From Gammaproteobacteria bacterium UBA2955 (lineage in GTDB: Bacteria > Pseudomonadota > Gammaproteobacteria > Pseudomonadales > Azotimanducaceae), in contig DEBN01000067.1 of NCBI GenBank assembly GCA_002348825.1, positions 3,232 through 8,992 on the forward strand: 5,761 bases of DNA, written 5' to 3'. Made by a program: the position numbers and the translations under genes. Positions 1 to 5,761 of the stretch are shown here, one piece after another. Under the pieces are notes generated by a model, which saw only the letters and a program-made list of their open reading frames with translations, was not told where the DNA came from and did no database searches. Each line of letters opens with the position of its first letter. The stretch's first letter is position 1.

Positions 1-1
1 C

Positions 2-244
2 CTAAAAACGTACCAGCGCTTTCCTCTAGAAAGCATTTTGCGCGCTCAGCCCGAGCTACTTATCGTACCGGCTGACCAGCGCTCCTTCCCCGCACTCGCT
101 CACGAGCTGCTGCGCCATCCCGCCATGCATAATGTTTCCATAAGGCACGAAATAGCGCCGTTTGAACTGATCTGCGGCACAACCCGGATTGGCGACGTGG
201 CATTGGCACTGGCCGCAAGGCGCGAGACCACAGGTAGCCTATGA
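2..244 (+). CDS. Periplasmic substrate-binding protein of FecB/BtuF-type ABC importer (C-terminal fragment)
   Basis: The frame is open from the first bases of the window to the TGA at 242-244, giving about 80 residues, so the gene starts upstream. A TTG at 38 is an internal codon, not a credible start, because the frame reads on before it (YQRFPLESIL). Visible features fit the C-terminal lobe of a class III periplasmic binding protein: the segment SLE/PLESIL..QPELLIVP, which in this family is 'the site where the ligand-binding lobe says P(D/E)(L/V)I', followed by a helix (ALAHELLRHPAM) and the end motif PFELICGTTRIGDVALALA, resembling the family's W.CG.PR..EA..LLA ending. The protein would capture the substrate in the periplasm and deliver it to the permease encoded next, whose ATG overlaps this stop codon. 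The signal peptide and most of the ligand pocket lie outside the window, so the substrate cannot be read. The family call rests on a short fragment plus strong gene context. Confidence 0.75.
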   Translation, partial: LKTYQRFPLESILRAQPELLIVPADQRSFPALAHELLRHPAMHNVSIRHEIAPFELICGTTRIGDVALALAARRETTGSL

Positions 245-1248
245 ATCTCGGTTTTTCTAACCTGATTTGGCTGATGGTTGTTACGGCAGCCGGATTGTTC
301 TGCTTAAGCCTGACACTGCCCAGCGGCTTTTCAGGGTCGCAAACCCATGCGCCATTTCTGCTGACAGAACTGCTCGGCGATAATGCCGAGGTTGCGTGGC
401 TAATTTTTATCGAGCTGCGCGTTCCTCGAGCCAGCTTAGCCCTATTAATGGGTGCAAGCCTTGGATTGGCGGGCGCCGCTATGCAGGGCCTGCTACAAAA
501 CCCGCTGGCTGAGCCAGGCGTGGTAGGGGTGTCGGGGAGTGCGGCGCTGGGTGCCGCGCTCGCCTTCTATACAGGCCTCTCCGCCCTGATACCAATGGCT
601 TTGCCTCTAGGAGGTATTGTTGGAGCATTTATCGCCGTAATCCTGCTTTTCACCATTGCTGGCAAACGAGCCGACACCGCAACTCTTCTGCTCGCAGGGA
701 TCGCCCTAAACGCTATAGCGGGTGCACTCACGGCTTTGGTTCTGAACTTAGCGCCTAACCCATTCGCTGCGATGGAGATCATATTTTGGCAAATGGGCTC
801 GCTTGCCGACCGCAGTCTGCTGCACTTAAAAATTGCTGGGCCGCTAATTGTCGCGGGATGGGTTTCGATTCTTCTGGCAGCGCCCGCAACCCGTGCATTG
901 AGTCTCGGTGAAGTGACCGCTGCCAGTCTTGGTATAAACGTCCGTAGCACCCAGCTGCAAATCATTGTGGGCACCGCGCTATGCGTCGGCGCAGGCGTAG
1001 CGGTCACAGGTGTTATTGGCTTTGTCGGACTCGTTGTGCCGCATCTATTGCGCAGAGTATGCAATCACGACCCAGCCCAACTTATGCTTGCCAGCGCCGG
1101 GGGCGGGGCCTGTCTATTACTTGCAGCAGACATCGCAGTGCGCTGCATCCCCGCGAACGCAGAGCTCAAGCTCGGGGTAATAACAGCTTTATTAGGGGCA
1201 CCGTTCTTCTTATACCTCATCTTCCAACTCAGAAAGCTAGAGCAGTAA
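241..1248 (+). CDS. FecCD/BtuC-family ABC importer permease
   Basis: This 335-residue inner-membrane protein is the usual length for the FecCD family, whose members form homodimers with about ten transmembrane helices each and pass iron-siderophore, haem or cobalamin into the cytoplasm. Visible signatures are RVPR at residues 60-63, the family hallmark QGLLQNPLAEPG at 82-93 followed by GVSGSAALGAAL, GSLAD near 186, the LGE..A..LG segment at 222-231 that forms the coupling loop facing the ATPase, GFVGLVVPH at 260-268, and the C-terminal ELKLGVITALLGAPFF (308-323). Long hydrophobic runs alternate with short loops throughout. The ATG at 241 overlaps the stop of the binding-protein gene (ATGA), with an AGG at 232-234 as a possible Shine-Dalgarno, which indicates translational coupling. 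The ATPase gene starts 2 bases after the TAA. The family is certain; the transported substrate is not. Confidence 0.95.
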   Translation: MNLGFSNLIWLMVVTAAGLFCLSLTLPSGFSGSQTHAPFLLTELLGDNAEVAWLIFIELRVPRASLALLMGASLGLAGAAMQGLLQNPLAEPGVVGVSGSAALGAALAFYTGLSALIPMALPLGGIVGAFIAVILLFTIAGKRADTATLLLAGIALNAIAGALTALVLNLAPNPFAAMEIIFWQMGSLADRSLLHLKIAGPLIVAGWVSILLAAPATRALSLGEVTAASLGINVRSTQLQIIVGTALCVGAGVAVTGVIGFVGLVVPHLLRRVCNHDPAQLMLASAGGGACLLLAADIAVRCIPANAELKLGVITALLGAPFFLYLIFQLRKLEQ

Positions 1249-1249
1249 C

Positions 1250-2044
1250 ATGCTGTCTTTGAATCTTAGTGCCAACAATATTAGCTGTCAGCTCGGCTCG
1301 CGACTTGTGCTTAACAACATTTCATTTTCCGCAGAACCGGGGCAATTGACTGGAATAATCGGCACCAATGGCGCCGGTAAATCAACGCTGCTATCCATAC
1401 TTGCAGGCATACAGGCTAAGTTCGATGGAAACGTGAACATCGGCGGCGAACGCCTGCAAAGCTTTACGCTTAATGACCGAGCGAGACGGGTCGCCTATCT
1501 GCCGCAGAATCCAAAAGTGCATTGGGATCTGAATGCGCAACAAGTCACTGAACTCGGACGGCTGCCCTACAGACGCTGGTTCAACTGGCTGCGCCAGCCA
1601 GACCCCGTTGATGAACAGGCGGTCGCTACCGCGTTAGTATCAACCCAATGCGATGGCATTGCGCAGCGTAAAGTGCAGTCATTGTCTAACGGCGAACGTA
1701 TGCGTATACATCTCGCTAGGGTACTGGCAGTGCAGGCGCCGATAATTTTGGTCGACGAACCCACAAGCGGACTGGACCCTTACCAACAAATCCACTGCCT
1801 CGAACTGCTGCGCAGCCAAGCCCAAAAAGGGTGTACGGTTCTCGCTGCATTGCACGATCTGGATCTAGCAGCGCGATTTTGTGATCGATTGTTGCTTCTG
1901 CACAGCGACAAAATTTTAGCGTTCGGCGCGCCTGCCGAGGTGCTGACGCCCGCCAACCTTATGACCGCCTACCGCATTGCACCACCAACTCAATCTAACC
2001 CGCGGGATCTGAACCTTGCCAGCTGGGAAAGACAAGTCGATTGA
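1250..2044 (+). CDS. ABC importer ATP-binding protein, FecE/BtuD/HmuV type
   Basis: This 264-residue cytoplasmic ATPase would drive the permease encoded just upstream. All nucleotide-binding motifs are present in order: Walker A GTNGAGKST (38-46), Q-loop Q86 in AYLPQN, signature LSNGE (145-149, in place of the consensus LSGGQ), Walker B IILVDE (165-170) with catalytic E170, D-loop SGLD (173-176) and switch histidine H202 in LHDLDLA. The C-terminal stretch FGAPAEVLTPANLMTAYRI is typical of the iron/B12/haem importer ATPases. The length is normal and nothing looks damaged. The ATG at 1250 is 2 bases after the permease stop with no strong Shine-Dalgarno, so translation probably depends on coupling to the upstream gene. 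The LSNGE and ERMRIHLARVLA wording resembles a proteobacterial iron/cobalamin subgroup, but this does not fix the substrate. Confidence 0.95.
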   Translation: MLSLNLSANNISCQLGSRLVLNNISFSAEPGQLTGIIGTNGAGKSTLLSILAGIQAKFDGNVNIGGERLQSFTLNDRARRVAYLPQNPKVHWDLNAQQVTELGRLPYRRWFNWLRQPDPVDEQAVATALVSTQCDGIAQRKVQSLSNGERMRIHLARVLAVQAPIILVDEPTSGLDPYQQIHCLELLRSQAQKGCTVLAALHDLDLAARFCDRLLLLHSDKILAFGAPAEVLTPANLMTAYRIAPPTQSNPRDLNLASWERQVD

Positions 2045-2106
2045 GCGGATGATTTCTAACGACGCCCGCGGGTATCATCGTGTTCACAAATAGCGGAATC
2101 GACGAA

Positions 2107-2892
2107 ATGCGACTGGCGACCTGGAACGTTAATGGGCTGCGTGCCCGCCTCGACTACATCGACCATTGGTTAAAGAATCGGCAGCCCGATGTGGTTGGTC
2201 TGCAGGAGCTTAAGACCCCAGACGACATATTCCCCTACGACCACTTCAAAGCACTGGGCTATGAGGCCCTCGTGCACGGGCAAAAAAGCTGGAATGGTGT
2301 CGCAATCTTAGCCAAGCATCCGATAAAGCTTAAACAGCGAGGCCTAGATGGTCAGGAGGAGTTCGGTGCGCGCTTAATTACTGCGGAGGTTACCGCCCCA
2401 ACCGGCTATAGCTTCGATTTCACGACCGTGTATTGCCCAAACGGTAAGACCCTCGAACACGCCGATTTCGCGCGAAAGCTCGACTGGTACAAAAGTCTTA
2501 ACCGCTACTGGAGCCAGAACGCCGGCGCAAAACATCTAATCTGCGGCGACTTCAATATTGTGCCCGAAGCCATCGACGGTTGGCGGGGCAAAGACGGCGA
2601 AGGCTCAATTTTTTATACCGAAGACGAGCGGAAGCACCTCAACGACCTGGTATCCCAGGGCCTAACCGACTTATTTCGCCATCGTTATCCGGACAAACAG
2701 GAATTTTCCTGGTGGGACTACCGCGGCGGCGCTTTTCATCGTAAGCACGGCTTGCGCATAGACTTTCTGTTCGCAACAAAGCCGCTTTTAGACGCCACAA
2801 CTGAAGTCATTATTGATCGAGATTACCGGCGAAAAATCGAGGATCTGACCGCCTCGGATCACGCACCTGTATTCGCCGATCTCACTATCTAA
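2107..2892 (+). CDS. xthA: Exodeoxyribonuclease III (AP endonuclease)
   Basis: This 261-residue enzyme belongs to the exonuclease-endonuclease-phosphatase fold (E. coli XthA is 268). It cleaves DNA 5' of abasic sites and digests duplex DNA from 3' ends, removing blocked 3' termini in base excision repair. The catalytic set is intact: N7 in TWNVNG, E34 in LQELKT (metal ligand), Y109 in VYCPNG, D148 and N150 in GDFNIVP, D219 in RIDFLF, and the D251-H252 pair in SDHAP. The family's WWDYRGGAF segment is at 202-210. The ATG at 2107 is preferred because the protein then opens with the conserved MRLATWNVNG. A GTG at 2080 would add nine residues with no family counterpart. The ribosome binding site is weak. 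The gene lies 62 bases after the transporter ATPase in the same direction, so it could be read through from that operon or have its own promoter; no functional link is implied. Confidence 0.95.
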   Translation: MRLATWNVNGLRARLDYIDHWLKNRQPDVVGLQELKTPDDIFPYDHFKALGYEALVHGQKSWNGVAILAKHPIKLKQRGLDGQEEFGARLITAEVTAPTGYSFDFTTVYCPNGKTLEHADFARKLDWYKSLNRYWSQNAGAKHLICGDFNIVPEAIDGWRGKDGEGSIFYTEDERKHLNDLVSQGLTDLFRHRYPDKQEFSWWDYRGGAFHRKHGLRIDFLFATKPLLDATTEVIIDRDYRRKIEDLTASDHAPVFADLTI

Positions 2893-2911
2893 GCAATTCC
2901 AAGTTTCTCAA

Positions 2912-2943
2912 CACGGAATCGTCGACCAACCCTCACGGAATCG
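2912..2943 (+). repeat. Direct repeat pair in the xthA-fusA intergenic region
   Basis: The 10-mer CACGGAATCG occurs at 2912-2921 and again at 2934-2943. The starts are 22 bases apart, about two helical turns, and similar bases follow each copy (TCGAC and AGCGAC). The 8-mer core CGGAATCG also occurs at 2094-2101, just before the xthA start codon, and once inside the ychF coding sequence near 5425. The copies are direct, non-coding and on one face of the helix, which would suit a protein-binding site, but the repeat is short and may be chance. Confidence 0.35.
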
Positions 2944-2947
2944 AGCG

Positions 2948-2964
2948 ACGTTAATATTTAACGT
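2948..2964. promoter_or_regulatory. Perfect 17-base palindrome, candidate operator upstream of fusA
   Basis: The sequence ACGTTAA-TAT-TTAACGT is a perfect inverted repeat with 7-base arms around a 3-base centre. It is AT-rich and has no T-tract after it, so it fits a site for a dimeric regulator better than a terminator. It is centred about 50 bases before the candidate -35 element of fusA, a position more typical of activator binding than of a blocking repressor. I do not recognise a known regulator consensus. Confidence 0.4.
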
Positions 2965-3005
2965 GTGGTTTAGCGGGTTCGGTAGTAATATACGCGATCT
3001 TGTTT

Positions 3006-3033
3006 TTGACCTATTTTAAATTTCCATTAAATT
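3006..3033 (+). promoter_or_regulatory. Candidate sigma-70 promoter for fusA
   Basis: TTGACC at 3006-3011 matches five of six bases of the -35 consensus. TAAATT at 3028-3033 (16-base spacer), or TTAAAT one base earlier (15-base spacer), is a moderate -10 match. The surrounding stretch 3001-3048 is markedly AT-rich compared with the genes on both sides. Transcription would start near 3040 and give a leader of about 45 bases before the fusA ATG. A second possible -10, TAATAT at 2986-2991, lacks a good -35. This is read by eye and remains tentative. Confidence 0.4.
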
Positions 3034-3046
3034 CAATAACTTACAA

Positions 3047-3073
3047 AACACGCGCGGGATAGTGCGCGTTGTT
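3047..3073 (+). promoter_or_regulatory. GC-rich leader hairpin just before the fusA ribosome binding site
   Basis: AACACGCGC at 3047-3055 pairs with GCGCGT at 3064-3069 plus GTT at 3071-3073, leaving one bulged T (3070) and an 8-base loop. The core is six uninterrupted pairs (ACGCGC/GCGCGT). It ends directly at the purine-rich Shine-Dalgarno stretch, so in the mRNA it could affect ribosome loading. The alternative upstream GTG codon (3062) lies in the loop and closing base of this hairpin, which argues against its use as the start. Confidence 0.35.
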
Positions 3074-3080
3074 GAGAGAG
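3074..3080 (+). promoter_or_regulatory. fusA Shine-Dalgarno sequence
   Basis: GAGAGAG sits 5 bases before the ATG at 3086. It supports this ATG over the in-frame GTG at 3062, which would add eight residues (MRVVEREH) not expected in EF-G and has no ribosome binding site of its own. Confidence 0.65.
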
Positions 3081-3085
3081 AACAC

Positions 3086-5170
3086 ATGAAAGACCTGACT
3101 CGCTATCGCAATATCGGCATTTTCGCCCATGTGGATGCTGGCAAAACCACCACGACCGAGCGAATTCTGAAGCTGACAGGCAAAATTCACAAAATTGGTG
3201 AAGTCCACGACGGCGCAGCGACCACCGACTTCATGGAACAGGAACAAGAGCGCGGCATAACGATCCAGTCGGCGGCAACCAGTTGCATGTGGGATGAGCA
3301 CCGTTTGAACATCATCGATACGCCAGGACACGTTGATTTCACCATTGAAGTCTATCGATCTCTAAAAGTATTGGACGGTGGAGTTGGCGTTTTCTGTGGC
3401 TCCGGCGGTGTTGAACCTCAATCTGAGACGAACTGGCGCTACGCTAACGAATCAGAAGTGGCACGCTTAATCTTCGTCAACAAACTCGACCGACTCGGCG
3501 CGGACTTTTACCGCGTTGTCGATCAGGTGAAAAAAGTGCTGGGCGCGAATCCGCTGATCATGACCCTACCTATTGGCGAGGAAGATGATTTTACCGGCAT
3601 CGTTGATCTTCTCAACGAAAACGCGTGGGTCTGGGACGACTCTGGAAACCCAGAAGCTTATGAAATAACCGAAATTCCAGAAGATCTTAAGGAAAAGGCC
3701 GCAGAATACCGCGAGGCGCTTATAGAAACTGCGCTGGAGCAAGATGACGACTTGATGGAAGCCTACCTAGAAGGTGAAGAGCCTTCCGTCGACGATATCA
3801 AAAAGTGCATTCGCAAAGGCACACGCGATCTCGCGTTCTTTCCAACCTTCTGCGGCTCTGCGTTCAAGAACAAAGGCATTCAGCCGGTGCTTAACGCGGT
3901 GGTGGACTATCTGCCTAACCCCACCGAGGTCGAAGCTCAACCCGAGGTGGATCTAGAAGGCAACGAAACCGGAGAACGCGCGGTCGTAGACCCAGACGGC
4001 CCACTGCGTGCTCTAGCGTTTAAGATTATGGATGATCGCTATGGCGCGCTCACATTTACCCGCATCTATTCCGGCAAAATTCAAAAAGGCGACAACGTAC
4101 TGAACACCTTCACCGGCAAAACCGAGCGCATTGGGCGCATCGTTGAAATGCACGCCGACTCGCGCGAAGAACTCGATGTGGCCCAAGCGGGCGATATCGT
4201 GGCGCTCTTAGGTATGAAAAACACACAGACAGGCCATACTCTTTGTGACCCGAGCAATCCGGCAACTTTGGAACCCATGGTATTCCCTGACCCGGTGATC
4301 TCTATCGCGGTAGCGCCACGCGACAAGGCCGGTGCCGAAAAAATGGGGATCGCGCTGTCCAAGATGATCCAAGAGGACCCCTCCTTCTACGTCGAGACCG
4401 ACGAAGAGTCCGGTGAAACCATTATGAAGGGCATGGGCGAACTGCATCTGGATATCAAAGTGGACATTCTCAAGCGCACCCACGGTGTTGAAGTCGATGT
4501 GGGCAAACCGCAAGTGGCGTATCGCGAAACTATTACGCGAACCGTCGAAGACACCTATACGCATAAAAAGCAAACCGGCGGCTCGGGCCAATTCGCGAAA
4601 ATCGATTACGTGATCGAGCCCGGTGAAATCGGCAGCGGTTACGAATTCGAATCGAAAGTGTCCGGCGGTAACGTTCCCCGCGAATTTTGGCCCGCCATCG
4701 AAAAAGCCTTCGGTGTCTCAATGGAAGAGGGCACCCTGGCTGGCTTCCCGTTGCTTGACGTAAAAGTAACGTTAATGGACGGCGGTTTTCATGCCGTCGA
4801 CTCCTCGGCAATCGCCTACGAGTTAGCAGCAAAAGCCGCTTATCGTCAGTCGGTACCGAAGGCGTCACCACAGCTTCTCGAACCCATAATGAAAGTGGAC
4901 GTCTTTACACCCGAAGACCACGTCGGCGATGTGATCGGCGATCTCAATCGTCGCCGCGGCATGATCAAATCTCAAGAAGCCGGCATCACCGGCGTTCGGG
5001 TTAAAGCCGATTGTCCGCTGGCAGAAATGTTCGGCTACATCGGCGACTTACGCACGATGACCTCGGGTCGTGGACAGTTCTCTATGGAGTTCTCACACTA
5101 CGCCCCCTGCCCCTCTAATGTGGCCGATCAAGTGGTTCAAGAGGTCAAAGAAAGAAAGGCCAACAGCTAG
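3086..5170 (+). CDS. fusA: Elongation factor G, EF-G2 (fusA2/fusB-type) paralogue
   Basis: This 694-residue translational GTPase moves tRNA and mRNA through the ribosome after peptide bond formation; EF-G also takes part in ribosome recycling with RRF. The GTPase motifs are intact: G1 AHVDAGKT (14-21), G2 RGIT (56-59), G3 DTPGH (78-82) with the catalytic H82, G4 NKLD (132-135) and G5 SAFK (258-261). Domain II ([22 protein letters not shown]), domain III (MGELHLDI), the domain IV tip ([16 protein letters not shown]569) and domain V ([31 protein letters not shown]) all follow in the normal order. Subfamily markers such as [29 protein letters not shown] and the [15 protein letters not shown] ending match the second EF-G of Vibrio and relatives, whereas the str-operon EF-G usually reads AATMDWMEQE and GGVQPQSETVWRQA. 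The neighbours agree: no rpsL, rpsG or tuf is present, and the gene appears to stand alone with its own leader and terminator. The EF-G call is certain; the paralogue call is made from memory of family sequences. Confidence 0.96.
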   Translation: MKDLTRYRNIGIFAHVDAGKTTTTERILKLTGKIHKIGEVHDGAATTDFMEQEQERGITIQSAATSCMWDEHRLNIIDTPGHVDFTIEVYRSLKVLDGGVGVFCGSGGVEPQSETNWRYANESEVARLIFVNKLDRLGADFYRVVDQVKKVLGANPLIMTLPIGEEDDFTGIVDLLNENAWVWDDSGNPEAYEITEIPEDLKEKAAEYREALIETALEQDDDLMEAYLEGEEPSVDDIKKCIRKGTRDLAFFPTFCGSAFKNKGIQPVLNAVVDYLPNPTEVEAQPEVDLEGNETGERAVVDPDGPLRALAFKIMDDRYGALTFTRIYSGKIQKGDNVLNTFTGKTERIGRIVEMHADSREELDVAQAGDIVALLGMKNTQTGHTLCDPSNPATLEPMVFPDPVISIAVAPRDKAGAEKMGIALSKMIQEDPSFYVETDEESGETIMKGMGELHLDIKVDILKRTHGVEVDVGKPQVAYRETITRTVEDTYTHKKQTGGSGQFAKIDYVIEPGEIGSGYEFESKVSGGNVPREFWPAIEKAFGVSMEEGTLAGFPLLDVKVTLMDGGFHAVDSSAIAYELAAKAAYRQSVPKASPQLLEPIMKVDVFTPEDHVGDVIGDLNRRRGMIKSQEAGITGVRVKADCPLAEMFGYIGDLRTMTSGRGQFSMEFSHYAPCPSNVADQVVQEVKERKANS

Positions 5171-5191
5171 TATCGGTAGCTCACACCGACG

Positions 5192-5219
5192 CTAAGGGCC
5201 CGAGCTTTCGGGCCCTTAG
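5192..5219. terminator. Stem-loop between convergent fusA and ychF, probable shared terminator
   Basis: The arms 5192-5203 (CTAAGGGCCCGA) and 5208-5219 (TCGGGCCCTTAG) are perfect complements, forming a 12-bp stem closed by the 4-base loop GCTT. It lies 21 bases after the fusA stop and only one base from the ychF stop, in the only space between the two convergent genes, so it probably ends transcription from both sides. There is no clear T-run after the stem on either strand, so it is an imperfect intrinsic terminator and may act mainly by blocking 3' decay or with Rho. Confidence 0.7.
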
Positions 5220-5220
5220 G

Positions 5221-5761
5221 CTATACGTTGAATCGAAAGTGCACTACGTCGCCATCTGCAACGACATAGTCTTTGCCTTCCAGGCGCCATTTCCCCGCGT
5301 CCTTAGCCCGCTGCTCGCCGCCTAGGTCAACGTAGTCCTCAAAGCTAATCACCTCGGCCCTAATAAAACCTTTTTCGAAATCGGTGTGAATCACACCGGC
5401 TGCTGCCGGTGCTTTAGCGCCTATCGGAATCGTCCATGCTCGGACTTCCTTAGGACCGGCTGTAAAGTATTGATGCAAACCTAATAACTTATACCCTGCG
5501 CGTATAACCCGATGCAGGCCAGGCTCACGCAAATTCAGCGCCTGCAAGAATTCGCTGCGCTCCTCGTCTTCAAGCTCGGCGACTTCCGATTCGATTTTAT
5601 TGCTCACGACCACCACTTCGGCCGCTTCGGCACGGGCGATATCCTCAACAACAGCGACCAACGGATTGTCTTCAAGCCCATCTTCAGCAACATTAGCAAT
5701 GTACAACACCGGCTTGGACGTTATGAAATGAAACTCGCGAATCATTAACTTTTCGTCATCC
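5221..5761 (-). CDS. ychF: YchF/OLA1-family redox-regulated ATPase (C-terminal half)
   Basis: The minus-strand frame runs from the window edge to the TAG at 5223-5221, showing 179 residues of a protein normally about 363 long. The methionine at 5745 is internal: DDEKL precedes it in frame, matching the family's EEEKL stretch. YchF is a P-loop protein of the Obg group that prefers ATP, binds ribosomes and has been linked to the oxidative stress response. The non-canonical nucleotide-specificity motif NVAE (visible residues 23-26, in [14 protein letters not shown]), which replaces the NKxD of ordinary GTPases, is present. [15 protein letters not shown] leads into the C-terminal TGS domain (about 98-179), with [21 protein letters not shown] and the ending [11 protein letters not shown] all typical. 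The P-loop lies outside the window. The gene converges on fusA and ends one base from the shared stem-loop. In many gammaproteobacteria pth precedes ychF; that cannot be checked here. Confidence 0.97.
   Translation of the reverse strand, partial: DDEKLMIREFHFITSKPVLYIANVAEDGLEDNPLVAVVEDIARAEAAEVVVVSNKIESEVAELEDEERSEFLQALNLREPGLHRVIRAGYKLLGLHQYFTAGPKEVRAWTIPIGAKAPAAAGVIHTDFEKGFIRAEVISFEDYVDLGGEQRAKDAGKWRLEGKDYVVADGDVVHFRFNV

Noticed and set aside
567..1064. Long minus-strand open frame (165 residues) inside the permease gene
   Set aside because: It is fully antisense to a gene with clear FecCD motifs; its sequence is low in recognisable motifs, rich in Ala/Pro/Arg/Thr, and typical of a reverse-frame shadow.
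981..1262. Plus-strand open frame of 93 residues overlapping the permease end and the ATPase start
   Set aside because: It lies out of frame within the permease coding sequence, is Arg/Ser/Cys-rich and has no family resemblance.
2080..2106. Upstream GTG start for xthA
   Set aside because: It would add nine residues before the conserved MRLATWNVNG opening, which is where this family normally begins.
2896..2919. ATTCC/GGAAT pairing as a terminator just after xthA
   Set aside because: Only five pairs with a 14-base loop and no T-run; too weak to support termination.
3041..3331. Minus-strand frame covering the fusA start and leader
   Set aside because: It overlaps the conserved G1 to G3 region of EF-G, and no family is recognisable. 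It would also cover the promoter region.
4081..4871. Three overlapping minus-strand frames (4081-4362, 4208-4591, 4533-4871) inside fusA
   Set aside because: All are opposite conserved EF-G domains II to IV and show no protein-like motifs; they arise from codon bias in fusA.
5512..5748. Plus-strand frame of 78 residues opposite ychF
   Set aside because: It is antisense to the well-conserved YchF sequence and has no supporting motif or ribosome binding site.

Overview
The window reads as chromosomal DNA from a gammaproteobacterium, probably a free-living, moderate-GC, marine-type one. This is inferred from the protein sequences: an EF-G of the second (fusA2/fusB-type) subfamily found in Vibrio and Pseudomonas relatives, a typical proteobacterial YchF, and a FecB/FecCD-class ABC importer. 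No genus can be named without a database search. Coding density is high, nothing looks mobile, and there are no tRNA, rRNA or CRISPR features. No gap between genes exceeds 300 bases.

Layout. Positions 2-2044 (+) hold three tightly packed genes of one ABC importer: the C-terminal end of a periplasmic binding protein (start lies before the window), a FecCD/BtuC-type membrane permease that overlaps it by 4 bases (ATGA), and a BtuD/FecE-type ATPase that starts 2 bases after the permease stop codon. Such systems import iron-siderophores, haem or cobalamin; the sequence alone does not settle which. Positions 2107-2892 (+) encode exonuclease III (xthA), a DNA-repair AP endonuclease, 62 bases after the ATPase. 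A 193-base non-coding leader (2893-3085) follows. It contains a pair of 10-base direct repeats 22 bases apart, a perfect 17-base palindrome, an AT-rich promoter-like stretch and a short GC-rich hairpin beside the ribosome binding site. It precedes a complete elongation factor G gene (3086-5170, +) whose signature residues match the EF-G2 paralogue rather than the str-operon EF-G. A perfect 12-bp stem-loop (5192-5219) separates fusA from the convergent gene ychF (minus strand, 5221 to beyond the window end), of which the C-terminal half including the TGS domain is visible.

Functionally, the three transporter genes form one importer and are almost certainly one operon. xthA, fusA and ychF are housekeeping genes (base excision repair, translation, and a ribosome-associated ATPase) that seem to be neighbours rather than one pathway. 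I see no novel multi-gene system here. The least explained part is the structured leader before the EF-G2 gene.
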